Source: Paenibacillus castaneae
Lineage (GTDB): Bacteria; Bacillota; Bacilli; Paenibacillales; Paenibacillaceae
Length of the DNA: 64,000 nt
Assembly (NCBI RefSeq): GCF_002884445.1
Contig: NZ_KZ614144.1
Coordinates: 3,640,094-3,704,093 of the forward strand
Direction: 5' to 3'
Part shown: positions 47,946 to 56,900 of the stretch, piece after piece
Layout of the letters: every line of letters begins with the position of its first letter
Numbering within the stretch: position 1 is the stretch's first letter
Notes under the pieces: model-generated
Databases searched by the model: none
What the model was told of the DNA's origin: nothing
The model's input: only the letters and a program-made list of their open reading frames with translations
Position numbers and translations under genes: made by a program

Positions 47946-49106
47946 TTACTTCACGAGAGCGACAATCTTCTGTGCGCCGTCCGCCATGGAATCCGCTGCC
48001 ACGATGTTCAATCCCGATTCTTTCAAAATAGTTTTGCCGAGGTCTACGTTTGTACCTTCTAGACGTACAACAAGCGGACGGTCAAGTCCAACTTGCTTCG
48101 CAGCTTCAACAACACCGTTAGCAATAACGTCGCAACGCATAATGCCGCCGAAAATGTTAACAAAAATCCCTTTAACCTTCTCATCAGACAAAATGATTTT
48201 GAACGCTTCCGTTACCTTCTCAGCAGTCGCACCGCCCCCTACGTCCAGGAAGTTAGCAGGGTCGCCGCCGTAATATTTGATAATATCCATTGTCGCCATC
48301 GCTAGACCAGCACCGTTAACCAAGCATCCGATGTTGCCATCAAGCGCAATATAGCTAAGGTCGAATTTGGATGCTTCAATTTCTTTCGCATCTTCTTCTT
48401 CAAGGTCGCGAAGCTCAACGATATCTTTGTGACGGTATAGCGCATTGGAATCAAAATTCAACTTCGCATCGAGAGCAATAACTTGTCCGTCGCCTGTAAC
48501 AACGAGTGGATTGATTTCTGCAATTGAAGCATCTTTTTCTACAAATGCTGTGTAGAGTGAAATCATGAACTTAACCGTTTTGTTGACAAGCTCATTAGGA
48601 ATGTTGATTGCATACGCCAGCTTGCGAGCTTGGAAAGCTTGCAGACCTACAGCAGGATCAACGATTTCTTTGAAAATTTTCTCTGGAGAGTGTTCAGCAA
48701 CTTCTTCAATCTCAGTGCCGCCCTCTTCCGAAGCCATCATAACGACACGACCTGTACCACGGTCCAAAACTACGCCGATATAATATTCTTTCTTAATATC
48801 GCAGCCTTGCTCGATTAGAAGACGTTTAACTTCTTTGCCTTCTGGACCTGTTTGATGCGTAACGAGCACTTTGCCAAGAATTTCACCAGCATATGCACGT
48901 ACTTCATCGATACTTTTTGCTACTTTAACTCCGCCCGCTTTACCACGGCCGCCTGCGTGAATTTGTGCTTTCACGACAACAACCGGTGTTCCGAGAGCTT
49001 TAGCCGCTTCAACAGCTTCGTCCACCGTAAAGGCTACTTTACCTTCTGGCACAACGACACCATACTGTTTTAGGACCGCTTTCCCTTGATACTCATGGAT
49101 ATTCAT
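47946..49106 (-). CDS. sucC: Succinyl-CoA synthetase beta subunit
   Basis: ATP-grasp subunit binding nucleotide and succinate. [20 protein letters not shown] is the standard N-terminus; [13 protein letters not shown] and [19 protein letters not shown] are conserved. The frame opens seven codons earlier, but GGAGG nine bases before the ATG at 49106 decides the start (386 residues). Confidence 0.97.
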   Translation of the reverse strand: MNIHEYQGKAVLKQYGVVVPEGKVAFTVDEAVEAAKALGTPVVVVKAQIHAGGRGKAGGVKVAKSIDEVRAYAGEILGKVLVTHQTGPEGKEVKRLLIEQGCDIKKEYYIGVVLDRGTGRVVMMASEEGGTEIEEVAEHSPEKIFKEIVDPAVGLQAFQARKLAYAINIPNELVNKTVKFMISLYTAFVEKDASIAEINPLVVTGDGQVIALDAKLNFDSNALYRHKDIVELRDLEEEDAKEIEASKFDLSYIALDGNIGCLVNGAGLAMATMDIIKYYGGDPANFLDVGGGATAEKVTEAFKIILSDEKVKGIFVNIFGGIMRCDVIANGVVEAAKQVGLDRPLVVRLEGTNVDLGKTILKESGLNIVAADSMADGAQKIVALVK

Positions 49107-49163
49107 TGTTGAAATCCTCCATTTCACAGACTGAAATCAGTCATATGTACACAAACAACTATC

Positions 49164-49169
49164 ATTGTA
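49164..49169 (-). promoter_or_regulatory. Possible extended -10 for sucC
   Basis: TGCTACAAT on the minus strand about 60 bases before sucC is a good extended -10; no clear -35 is at the expected distance. The remaining divergent gap up to comM (49170-49370) is AT-rich and shows nothing else certain. Confidence 0.4.
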
Positions 49170-49370
49170 GCATCTTTCGTCAACCGTTACCTCATTTTCA
49201 CACATAATTAATACGACCTTTTTAATATGGGTTTCATCTCAAAAAGAGATTAAACGATTATTTTCGACTAAAACCACCAATTGACGGGCTGCTTCCAACC
49301 TTTTTTTTCACAAAACTACGTTGTTTATGATGTCCATATGGCTGTTTAATTACACTGACTATTTTTAAGG

Positions 49371-49400
49371 TTGACAAATGGAAGATGCCTAATTTATGAT
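49371..49400 (+). promoter_or_regulatory. Sigma-A promoter of comM
   Basis: TTGACA, 18-base spacer and TATGAT, predicting transcription from about 49407 and a leader of roughly 65 bases. Confidence 0.75.
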
Positions 49401-49424
49401 AGCTTCAAATTCATACGAAGATCG

Positions 49425-49469
49425 GAATGGTAAGGAAGCACCTTCATTCAATACATGGGGGTGCTTTTT
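49425..49469 (+). promoter_or_regulatory. Candidate transcription attenuator in the comM leader
   Basis: Bases 49436-49447 pair with 49455-49466 (12 pairs, two of them G-T) around a seven-base loop, and five T follow: an intrinsic terminator ending just before the start codon. Its 3' arm contains GGGGGTG, the likely ribosome binding site. An alternative hairpin, GAATG..AAGG with CCTTCATTC (49425-49449, GT bulge, AAGCA loop), uses the same 5' arm, so both cannot form at once. Confidence 0.6.
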
Positions 49470-49472
49470 GTC

Positions 49473-51044
49473 GTGTTCAGCTTAATTCAGAGCGCAAGTG
49501 TGTATGGAGTAGATGGAAAAAATATTTCGGTTGAAGTAGATATTTCCAGTGGAATTCCGCAAGTAAATATCGTTGGCCTGCCAGACCCGGCTGTCCGGGA
49601 ATCGGTGGAACGAGTAAGAGCCGCTCTCAAAAACAGCGGTTTTGTGTTTCCAATGGATCGAATTACAGTGAATTTGGCTCCTGCAGATTTACGCAAAGAA
49701 GGAACCTCCTTCGATTTGGCGATTGCCGCCGGCATATTAACTGCAAGCGGGCAAATTCAAGCAGTCCCCTTCCAGCATACACTTCTAATAGGCGAGCTTT
49801 CACTCAGCGGCCACGTCCGTCCGGTATCCGGCGTTCTGGCCATGATTGAGCAAGCAAAGCTAAGCGGGTTTAAACGAGTATTGCTGCCAATTGACAACGT
49901 GAAGGAAGCAGCATGGATTTCAGATATGGAGTTATTCGCATTAAGTCATCTCAACGAACTGAATGCGAAGGACAATAAGCAATTGAACTGGAATCATATT
50001 TATGTCGGCCTTGAAGGCAATACAGCGGCTAGATTAAATAGAGCAACCTCAGCCTCCACCCAGCAGTACAACGAAATCGGTGATTATGGAGATGTCATTG
50101 GACAGCACCAAGCCAAACGCGCGATGCTGATCGCGGCAGCAGGCAAACATAATATTTTGCTGAACGGTCCCCCAGGAACGGGGAAAACGATGATGATTCG
50201 TCGATTACCTGGCATTTTGCCCTTATTGAATGAGCAGGAAGCGCTTGAGGTAACGAAAATATACAGCGTTGCAGGCAAGCTGACTGAAAGCTCACACGGT
50301 CTTATTACTACGCCTCCCTTCCGTGCTCCGCATCATACGATCTCCGCTGGCGGATTGATCGGAGGAGGCTCTATTCCGAAGCCGGGCGAGGTGACGCTTG
50401 CTCATCGCGGTGTCTTATTTCTAGACGAGCTGCCTGAATTTCCTCGTCAAGTGCTTGAAGTCATGAGGCAGCCGCTTGAAGACCGAATAGTCACTATTTC
50501 ACGCTCTAAAGCCGTATTTCAATTTCCAGCAAGCATTATGCTCGCAGCTTCCTTTAACCCATGTCCATGCGGCTATTATGGGCACGAATATGGAGATAAA
50601 CGGTGTACGTGCAGCGCTTCTATTATAAGCCGCTATCGTTCGAAAATTTCCGGGCCGCTGCTGGACCGTATTGACCTGCAGCTAGAGGTTCCGCGTCCGA
50701 TCTCATTCGACAACGGGAAAGCAGGTCCAACCTTAAGCTCTGCTCAAATGCGTGAGACCGTGCTTGCCGCTAGAGCCTACAAGCATGCCAGATTAGCTGA
50801 AATGGGCTCTGAATCCGGGGGAGAATTATCGGGGGCCGCCTTGCGAAGAAGCGTTAATCTAAGGCCTGATGCCCTTCAACTGCTCGAGAACGCATTTGAA
50901 GTGCTCGGAATAAGTATGAGAGCCTATGATCGTATGCTTAAGCTCGCTCGCACAATAGCAGACATTGATGCAAATGAAAGAGTAGAGGCTGAGCATGTTA
51001 CCGAAGCAATTCAATATCGAAGGCTGGACAGTAAGCTTGTATAA
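49473..51044 (+). CDS. comM: YifB/ComM family Mg-chelatase-like AAA+ ATPase
   Basis: 523 residues. N-terminal ChlI-like domain, then AAA+ core with Walker A NGPPGTGKTMMIRRLPGIL and Walker B VLFLDELPEF, and a C-terminal Mg_chelatase_C helical domain. In naturally competent bacteria ComM is a helicase that aids branch migration during transformation. An ATG six codons earlier lies inside the leader hairpin. The GTG at 49473 gives the family N-terminus (MFSLIQSASVYGVDG) and sits nine bases after GGGGGTG. It stands alone on the plus strand, with its own promoter and terminator. Confidence 0.93.
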   Translation: MFSLIQSASVYGVDGKNISVEVDISSGIPQVNIVGLPDPAVRESVERVRAALKNSGFVFPMDRITVNLAPADLRKEGTSFDLAIAAGILTASGQIQAVPFQHTLLIGELSLSGHVRPVSGVLAMIEQAKLSGFKRVLLPIDNVKEAAWISDMELFALSHLNELNAKDNKQLNWNHIYVGLEGNTAARLNRATSASTQQYNEIGDYGDVIGQHQAKRAMLIAAAGKHNILLNGPPGTGKTMMIRRLPGILPLLNEQEALEVTKIYSVAGKLTESSHGLITTPPFRAPHHTISAGGLIGGGSIPKPGEVTLAHRGVLFLDELPEFPRQVLEVMRQPLEDRIVTISRSKAVFQFPASIMLAASFNPCPCGYYGHEYGDKRCTCSASIISRYRSKISGPLLDRIDLQLEVPRPISFDNGKAGPTLSSAQMRETVLAARAYKHARLAEMGSESGGELSGAALRRSVNLRPDALQLLENAFEVLGISMRAYDRMLKLARTIADIDANERVEAEHVTEAIQYRRLDSKLV

Positions 51045-51143
51045 TGGAAATGGGATGAACTCGTACGATGTGAAGATCCCGATGCATTAACATCATTATT
51101 TGAAACTAATTCCAATTGCTATAGCACACCCGTCGTAATGTCT

Positions 51144-51177
51144 GGCCAATCCGTAGGTACGGGTTGGCCTATTTTTT
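51144..51177 (+). terminator. Terminator of comM
   Basis: GGCCAATCCG and CGGGTTGGCC pair (one G-T) around a six-base loop, then TATTTTTT. It lies 100 bases after comM and before the convergent yraN. Confidence 0.88.
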
Positions 51178-51228
51178 GATCGATTATTGACGGAGGAAGT
51201 TAGATTTAACCAAGCACCAAGCATCGTT

Positions 51229-51633
51229 CTAGAATGCACTCTCATAATGCTTGCAAGCCAGAATGGAACCATCCTGTCGGCTGATCGATACCGCAATGAC
51301 ATCGAATCGCATGAGGGCGTTCGATTTGCCTATGCTGCGCAAATAAATCAGCGCTGTATCTCGAACCTTCTGCCGCTTCCGATGGTCAACGGATTCTACA
51401 GCCGTTCCGAATTTGCCGCCCTCCTTGCGAGTGCGAACTTCAACAAACACAAATCGGCTTTCATACTCAGCTATAATGTCAATCTCACCGCTTCTGCAGC
51501 GCCAATTCCGTTCTCTGATGATGAAGTCTGCATCAAGCAGCAATTGATAAGCAGCCTCCTCTCCCAATTGGCCCGTTTGAGGCCTAGAATCATTTTTCAC
51601 TAGCTTACTTCCTGTGCCATCGCCTTCAATCAT
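51229..51633 (-). CDS. yraN: YraN family endonuclease-like protein (UPF0102)
   Basis: 134 residues with a restriction-endonuclease-like fold: GQLGEEAAYQLLLDADFIIR, then RSGEIDIIAEYESRFVFVEV supplying the E-x-D and E-V-K-like (EVR) catalytic pattern. The third motif reads EVRTR rather than the usual EVK. Biochemical role unknown; commonly linked to DNA metabolism. The ATG overlaps the ylqH stop by eight bases. Confidence 0.88.
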   Translation of the reverse strand: MIEGDGTGSKLVKNDSRPQTGQLGEEAAYQLLLDADFIIRERNWRCRSGEIDIIAEYESRFVFVEVRTRKEGGKFGTAVESVDHRKRQKVRDTALIYLRSIGKSNALMRFDVIAVSISRQDGSILACKHYESAF

Positions 51634-51934
51634 CCCTCATATCCCTCGCTTTACGATCAGAACGATATACGAAGCTCAGTATTTCTGCTACAAGCGTATA
51701 AAGCTCTGGAGGAATTTCCTGATCAATATCCAGCTTGGATAGAACTTCAACAAGCGAAGAATCCTCCTGAACCGGTATGCCATTCTGCTTCGCTCGCTCT
51801 AGTATTAAATCTGCAATATGACCTTTTCCTTTTGCTACCATGACAGGAGCCGTACGCTCACCGGGCTCATATTTTAATGCTACCGCTTTTTTCGACTTGG
51901 GCGGCCGCTGACTCCATTCTTTTTCATTACTCAT
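51626..51934 (-). CDS. ylqH: FlhB C-terminal-domain paralogue (YlqH-like)
   Basis: 102 residues resembling only the cytosolic part of FlhB after the cleavage site (AVALKYEPGERTAPVMVAKG, then KGHIADLILERAKQNGIPVQ). It has no membrane domain and no NPTH motif, so it mimics the already cleaved FlhB fragment. In other bacteria such FlhB-like fragments can influence export; the role here is unproven. The ATG overlaps the ylqG stop by four bases. Confidence 0.85.
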   Translation of the reverse strand: MSNEKEWSQRPPKSKKAVALKYEPGERTAPVMVAKGKGHIADLILERAKQNGIPVQEDSSLVEVLSKLDIDQEIPPELYTLVAEILSFVYRSDRKARDMRDD

Positions 51935-53781
51935 ATGCGGTAATCAACTCCTCTATAGCGAGTTGATGTAAACTGCGACAAATCAGGCGGCTGTTGGATC
52001 TTAGCCGCAGTAGGTACAGGCTCTTCGAGCATATGCTCTCCTGACTTTGGCAGTGGAGTGGTCCGAAGAGACAGCAGTTGATAGCCGACAGCCTGCAAGC
52101 TTTCAGCGATTTCAGATTTAGATGAGTCTGCGAGCGCAGCTATAGCGGGATGGTCATTCCACAGGTTCAAGCTTACGATTTTGTCGGTTACATTCACATC
52201 TACCATCGTATTTCCAATTGTATTCATGGATAGATTGAACAAGAGACGGCAGTTGGAGGAATCCAGTTCACCCTTGCGGCCACGTCTTGTTTGGATATGG
52301 ACAGAGGCGGTTTGTTTGCCATCTTGACTGTTCAAAGGAATAAACATCGTAACATGAGTTAGCATTGAACTATTTCGCTCTGGCGTCAGCAAGAGCTGCT
52401 GTCCTGTTATTTGCTGGACAAGCTGCTGCGCTGTTTCCTTAATTACCGGCGGTGTATCATCCGCCGCGATGAGGGATAATAACGCGCTCTTTAACGAATC
52501 CTGCTGAGTGTTATGAGCAGGCTGAACGGGCTGAGCGGACTGTGGCAGCTCCACACCGTGATCTCCTCCATCCACACTTGCAATCATTGAACTGGCATTC
52601 GTCATAACGGCACGTTCCGCAATATGGCGAGCTTCTAGCGGTTGCGGTCTTATCGGATGCTGCTCTTCAATCGAATTCAACTTCCCTGTCGCAGCCAAAG
52701 CTGCTTGCCCTTTATTATTCCCAGCCAGCGCTTCTCCTTCAGGCTGTGCCGCGGCGCTGCGTCCTGCAAAATTCCCTTGCAGGTGCTCTTCTGTTTGACC
52801 GGCTTTTTGAGCTGCCTGCTGCGGCTGAGACTCGACAGCCGCTGACTTCGCGAGCTGAAGCTCATGATCCACGCCAAGCCATTTCATCATCTGACCTATC
52901 CAATTTTTGGAACTATCCGTCCGAGCCGGTTGCTGCTGCAACGTAACTAAGTCATCATCATCAGCTTCCTGCATCGAATTTATATTCATATTAAGCGCTG
53001 CGTCCGTGCGAATCGCTTGTCCGCCAAGTACAGACACAGCAGCTGTTTGTTTTGCATTACCCCCCGAAGCTGCAGGCTGCTCACTTGCTGCTGCCACGCT
53101 CCGAAGAAGCTCGCTCCCCTCTGCTAGCAGCTGCAGCACGCGAACTGCCTCTTGCGAGACTGGCTTAATATTCACGCTTCCTTCTCTTTCGCCTCCCGCA
53201 GCTGCCGCTAGCTGTGTCTGCAAGGTATCCAGCAGCTCATGCGCGCTCTTGCCGAACATTACCTGTTGCATGGCTCCAACGGTTGTTCCTGTCATAGGCA
53301 AGCCGCGTTTAAACGCGGCTGCTGATGCACCCATCCATTGCTCCGCATCTCCGCCTGCGGGCATTGCAGCTGCTGCTTGCTGAAAGGATTGCGCCACCTC
53401 GCGATTGAGAATAACCCCTTCTTTGCGCAAATCTTTAACAATCTCGACTGCCCATTTCTGCTCAGGCAAGCTCAGCTGCTTCGCCCACTCCTTGAATGTA
53501 TCATCCGGCAAGCCTACTGCGCCTGGTTCGATTTGTTTTAACATGACAAGTGCTCCGTTTGATTGCGGCTGCACCTGCAGAAGCGCTCCCTGCCCGACTT
53601 GCAGCGGAAGCTCCAGCTTCGCTCTAACTTGCACGCCATTTATTTGTACAAGTGCTTCATTATTTTCCAGCACCTGCAGAATCACACCGCGAACAACCTG
53701 GCCGACTTTAAGCTCCAGTGCCCGTGAATCCTGGCTGGAAGCTTCACCAAGGAAGCTTCGCATCATTTGACTAATATTCAT
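51931..53781 (-). CDS. ylqG: FliK-like protein (YlqG-like), partner of the FlhB paralogue
   Basis: 616 residues. A short ordered N-terminal region (KVGQVVRGVILQVLENNEAL, VQINGVQVRAKLELPLQVGQ) is followed by a long Ala/Gln-rich middle. A C-terminal domain (about 490-600: FIPLNSQDGKQTASVHIQT, LFNLSMNTIGNTMVDVNVTD) resembles FliK C-terminal hook-length control domains. Paired with ylqH by a four-base overlap, which parallels the FliK-FlhB interaction in the main system. ATG with GGAGG upstream. Confidence 0.75.
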   Translation of the reverse strand: MNISQMMRSFLGEASSQDSRALELKVGQVVRGVILQVLENNEALVQINGVQVRAKLELPLQVGQGALLQVQPQSNGALVMLKQIEPGAVGLPDDTFKEWAKQLSLPEQKWAVEIVKDLRKEGVILNREVAQSFQQAAAAMPAGGDAEQWMGASAAAFKRGLPMTGTTVGAMQQVMFGKSAHELLDTLQTQLAAAAGGEREGSVNIKPVSQEAVRVLQLLAEGSELLRSVAAASEQPAASGGNAKQTAAVSVLGGQAIRTDAALNMNINSMQEADDDDLVTLQQQPARTDSSKNWIGQMMKWLGVDHELQLAKSAAVESQPQQAAQKAGQTEEHLQGNFAGRSAAAQPEGEALAGNNKGQAALAATGKLNSIEEQHPIRPQPLEARHIAERAVMTNASSMIASVDGGDHGVELPQSAQPVQPAHNTQQDSLKSALLSLIAADDTPPVIKETAQQLVQQITGQQLLLTPERNSSMLTHVTMFIPLNSQDGKQTASVHIQTRRGRKGELDSSNCRLLFNLSMNTIGNTMVDVNVTDKIVSLNLWNDHPAIAALADSSKSEIAESLQAVGYQLLSLRTTPLPKSGEHMLEEPVPTAAKIQQPPDLSQFTSTRYRGVDYRI

Positions 53782-53888
53782 TTATTCATCCGCCTCCGTT
53801 GCCGCAGCCCTGACTCCGTCTTTCCTTATGAAAGCTACTCGATATTTTGACCATCGTTTTATACGAATCCATTAAACCTATATCTGTT

Positions 53889-53915
53889 ATATCGGCTTAA
53901 GCTTCCTAAGCATGA
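53889..53915 (-). promoter_or_regulatory. SigD-type promoter of ylqG-ylqH-yraN
   Basis: The minus strand carries GCCGATAT, an exact match to the B. subtilis SigD -10 consensus. TCATGCTT lies 11 bases upstream, five of eight matching TAAAGTTT. The expected start is about 100 bases before ylqG and downstream of the rnhB terminator. Confidence 0.6.
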
Positions 53916-53943
53916 AGCATTTCACCCGCAAAAAACGATTAGA

Positions 53944-54008
53944 TAAAAAAAATGCCCTTTAATGGCTTAAGGCAATTAAGCACCTCAAACCATCAACGGG
54001 GCATTTTC
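53944..54008 (-). terminator. Terminator of rnhB
   Basis: AAAATGCCC and GGGCATTTT close an outer stem with an inner 11-pair arm (ATGGTTTGAGG with CCTTAAGCCAT), followed by eight T on the minus strand. Confidence 0.82.
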
Positions 54009-54030
54009 ACATTGTATAGCCTATTAGCGT

Positions 54031-54645
54031 CTAGAAGAGCACAAGCTGCTCTTCCGTAAATAAGTTGCCGAGAAAAGATTTCCGGTGAAGCCGACTTGGG
54101 CCATTCTCCAGCAAGCGCTCCCTATGAAGCTTGGTTGCATAGCCTTTATGTATAGCTATTCCATAGTCAGGGTATCGCTGCTCCCATTCCTCTTTGCATA
54201 GCCTGTCCCTCGTAACTTTAGCTACGATGGAAGCTGCTGCAATGGATTGACTCGTAGCATCGCCTTTAATAATCGATTGCTGCGGAAGTGATACATCCAC
54301 CTTCTCCGCATCAATTAATAAGTAATCCGATGGAAGCTGCAAAGATTGTACAGCAAGCTTCATTGCTAATCTGGCTGCTTGCTTAATATTAATCCGATCA
54401 ATCGTCTCCGCATCAACACGAGCTGCTGCCCAGGCTAGGCTCTCCTGCACAATAATATCGTAGAGCTGGTCGCGCTTCTTCTCCGAAAGCTTCTTCGAAT
54501 CATTAACACCCTCTATGACAAGCCCGGGAGGCAGAATAACGGCTGCAGCGACTACGTCACCGAATAGACACCCTCTTCCAACCTCATCTACGCCAGCAAT
54601 TGCTTTATAGCCTTCTAACCATAATTCCTTCTCATACTGCAGCAT
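54031..54645 (-). CDS. rnhB: Ribonuclease HII
   Basis: Removes ribonucleotides and RNA primers from DNA. Catalytic acidic residues lie in GVDEVGRGCLFGDVVAAAVI and in LLIDAEKVD; NDSKKLSEKKRD is the substrate-binding helix. The frame opens at a TTG five codons earlier, but GGGGGA before the ATG at 54645 gives the better start (204 residues). Confidence 0.96.
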   Translation of the reverse strand: MLQYEKELWLEGYKAIAGVDEVGRGCLFGDVVAAAVILPPGLVIEGVNDSKKLSEKKRDQLYDIIVQESLAWAAARVDAETIDRINIKQAARLAMKLAVQSLQLPSDYLLIDAEKVDVSLPQQSIIKGDATSQSIAAASIVAKVTRDRLCKEEWEQRYPDYGIAIHKGYATKLHRERLLENGPSRLHRKSFLGNLFTEEQLVLF

Positions 54646-54683
54646 GCTGTATTCCCCCAATCCCCAGAAAACGAATGCGTCGA

Positions 54684-55550
54684 TTAATAGGGAGGCGCTT
54701 CAAGCGTAATACGGCCAAGCTTGCCTGCGCGCAAATCACGCAAAATAATGCCTGACGTCTTCTCCAAGTCAACGCGTCCGCCGCTTATCAAGCAGCCTCT
54801 CCGTCTTCCGATATCCTCCATGACCCTAACGATCTCATCCGAATCCGTAATGTCCTTAGGAGGCGTGTCCAGCTCATAACGCTCCTGCATAATCGGCCAA
54901 TAACGTTCTAGAAGCTCGCGCATTGCAAAAAAGGCAATGTCGTCAACATTCAAAATTTGCTCTCGAATTGCTCCTGTCATAGCCAGCCTATAACCCACAA
55001 GCTCATCCTCAAACTTGGGCCACAAAATACCAGGCGTATCCAGAAGTTCCATTTCTGTGCCGACCTTTATCCACTGCTGGCCCTTCGTCACACCCGGACG
55101 ATCTCCGGTTAAAGCAATGTTTCTTCCAGCAAGCTTATTAATAAGTGTCGATTTCCCTACATTCGGAATACCGACTATTAATCCACGAATAGCGCGCGGA
55201 TTGATTCCTTTTGCGATTTGACGAGCTATTTTCTCATGCAATATTTGCTTTGCCTTGAGCGGAACCTCATTAACCCTTGTACCAGTTGATGAATCGATAG
55301 CTATAGACTCATGCCCTTCATTGCGGAAATATTCCATCCACTGCTCAGTTGTCTTTGGATCAGCTAAATCAGATTTATTCAGTACAATCAAGCGCGGCTT
55401 GCCGTTTAATATTTCCTCAATCATGGGATTCCGACTTGAAAGCGGAACCCTTGCATCCAATAGTTCGATGGCAAGATCGATTAGTTTGAGTTTGTCCTGT
55501 ATTTGCCTTTTCGCCCGGGTCATATGTCCCGGAAACCATTGAATGGTCAT
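54684..55550 (-). CDS. rbgA: Ribosome biogenesis GTPase RbgA (YlqF)
   Basis: Late 50S assembly GTPase of the circularly permuted class. The G4 motif NKSD precedes G1 ([16 protein letters not shown]) and G3 ([15 protein letters not shown]). C-terminal ANTAR-like helical domain. 288 residues. ATG with GAGGTGA upstream, close to the lepB stop. Confidence 0.96.
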   Translation of the reverse strand: MTIQWFPGHMTRAKRQIQDKLKLIDLAIELLDARVPLSSRNPMIEEILNGKPRLIVLNKSDLADPKTTEQWMEYFRNEGHESIAIDSSTGTRVNEVPLKAKQILHEKIARQIAKGINPRAIRGLIVGIPNVGKSTLINKLAGRNIALTGDRPGVTKGQQWIKVGTEMELLDTPGILWPKFEDELVGYRLAMTGAIREQILNVDDIAFFAMRELLERYWPIMQERYELDTPPKDITDSDEIVRVMEDIGRRRGCLISGGRVDLEKTSGIILRDLRAGKLGRITLEAPPY

Positions 55551-55559
55551 TTACTCACC

Positions 55560-56270
55560 TCATTTAGTCCAGTGCTTTATAAATTCCAGCTTATTGAGCG
55601 GCCAGAAAATAACATCTGCCCGTCCAACAACCTCTTTGTCCGATACAAAACCGATCATGCGGCTGTCTGTGCTGTCGCTGCGATTATCACCCAGTGCAAA
55701 GATCATCCCTTCGGGAACGGTACCTTCCGTATGTTCAGCATTCGGGAAGTTTGGTCCGCCGCCGTTATAGAGCATGCCTTCAGCGTGTGCAGCCTCCAAA
55801 GCCTCTTTAATATAAGGCTCCTCGATTTTCTTATCATTTATATAAAGATCGTCGCCTTCAAGTCTTATCGTATCCCCAGGAACGCCGATTACTCGTTTGA
55901 TAAATCTTCTGCCTTGCTCTGGAACATCGAATACGACAACTTCTCCATATTTCGGCTCGCGTATTGTATATACGATTTTATTTACGATCAATCGTTCTCC
56001 GGTTTCAAAATTCGGCTTCATGGATGCCCCGTCGACAATAAACGGTGAAAATAAAAATTGACGAATGAGAAAAACGAGAACAACCGCGATAACCAGCGCC
56101 TTTATCCATTCCACAGTTTCCTTGTAAGCGCCGCCTCGCTTCCCTGATCCAGAAGCATGAGCAGCTGCGCGCTCCGGTAAATCCTGCTGGATGTCTGCAT
56201 GTATGTTTGTTTCATTGTTTTCCTTCTCATTGCTGCTGTTTAGCTCGTCATTTCGTTTCTGTGTGTCCAC
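55560..56270 (-). CDS. lepB: Type I signal peptidase
   Basis: Cleaves signal peptides outside the membrane. One helix (WIKALVIAVVLVFLIRQFLF), catalytic Ser in VDGASMKPNF, catalytic Lys in GRRFIKRVIGVPGD, and the C-terminal ALGDNRSDSTDSR block. The frame opens 25 codons earlier inside the rplS terminator hairpin. The GTG at 56270, with GAAGG eight bases upstream, is the likely start (236 residues). Confidence 0.93.
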   Translation of the reverse strand: MDTQKRNDELNSSNEKENNETNIHADIQQDLPERAAAHASGSGKRGGAYKETVEWIKALVIAVVLVFLIRQFLFSPFIVDGASMKPNFETGERLIVNKIVYTIREPKYGEVVVFDVPEQGRRFIKRVIGVPGDTIRLEGDDLYINDKKIEEPYIKEALEAAHAEGMLYNGGGPNFPNAEHTEGTVPEGMIFALGDNRSDSTDSRMIGFVSDKEVVGRADVIFWPLNKLEFIKHWTK

Positions 56271-56316
56271 TCCATTCGCCTTCTTCCCGTATGCTAATAT
56301 GTAAACAGCTTTTGTG

Positions 56317-56354
56317 AAATAACGAAGAGGAGCTTGATTGCGCAAGCCCCTCTT
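56317..56354 (-). terminator. Terminator of rplS
   Basis: AAGAGGGGCTTG and CAAGCTCCTCTT pair over 12 positions (one G-T) with a CGCAAT loop, 11 bases after the rplS stop. The tail is CGTTATTT, so termination may be partial and allow some transcription into lepB. Confidence 0.7.
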
Positions 56355-56365
56355 GTCGTTTGTTC

Positions 56366-56707
56366 TTAACGAATTTCTTTAATTCTAGCAGCTTTACCGC
56401 GAAGTTCACGTAAGTAGTACAATTTCGCACGACGTACTTTACCACGACGAGCCACTTCGAGTTTTTCGATTTTAGGCGAGTTAAGCGGGAAAGTTCTTTC
56501 CACACCTACACCGTAGGAAATTTTACGCACTGTAAAAGTTTCGCTGATACCACCGCCGCGACGTTTAATAACAACGCCTTCGAACAATTGGATCCGCTCA
56601 CGAGTTCCCTCGATAACCTTTACATGAACTTTTAGCGTGTCACCCGGACGAAAGTTCGGAAGACCTTGACGAAGATTTTCTTGCGCAATAGTTTGCAAAA
56701 GATTCAT
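56366..56707 (-). CDS. rplS: 50S ribosomal protein L19
   Basis: 113 residues. [20 protein letters not shown] and [20 protein letters not shown] are diagnostic. The frame opens 17 codons earlier, but AGGAG eight bases before the ATG at 56707 fixes the start. It has its own promoter and leader, separated from trmD by the SLH-CAP gene. Confidence 0.98.
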   Translation of the reverse strand: MNLLQTIAQENLRQGLPNFRPGDTLKVHVKVIEGTRERIQLFEGVVIKRRGGGISETFTVRKISYGVGVERTFPLNSPKIEKLEVARRGKVRRAKLYYLRELRGKAARIKEIR

Positions 56708-56806
56708 ATGATTCACTCCTTCCACCATAGACGTTCTTATAAGCTCACCGAATTCCACTGAACCGGTTCATCGCTGATAGCGGACCGTCCGACTTTACGA
56801 ACAACA
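56708..56806 (-). promoter_or_regulatory. rplS leader, possible L19 autoregulatory element
   Basis: The roughly 100-base leader holds CGGAC/GTCCG, a palindromic GAACCGGTTC arm and the 3' segment TATGGTGGAAGGAGTG around the ribosome binding site. Its place and size fit the L19 leader known in Firmicutes. The family match is from memory of its general form, not from an alignment. Confidence 0.4.
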
Positions 56807-56812
56807 TTAGAA

Positions 56813-56841
56813 ATTTTACCACATTCAGCCCAATATTACAA
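56813..56841 (-). promoter_or_regulatory. Sigma-A promoter of rplS
   Basis: TTGTAA, 17-base spacer and TAAAAT on the minus strand, with TGG before the -10 (extended -10). A strong match in front of the leader. Confidence 0.7.
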
Positions 56842-56900
56842 CACGTTTTTAAAACACATAATTCATGTATACATATTATGACAATCAATGACAAATAGAG

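Noticed and set aside
49395..49475. T-box interpretation of the comM leader
   Set aside because: The leader is only about 65 bases, too short for a T-box, and comM is not an amino-acid or synthetase gene.
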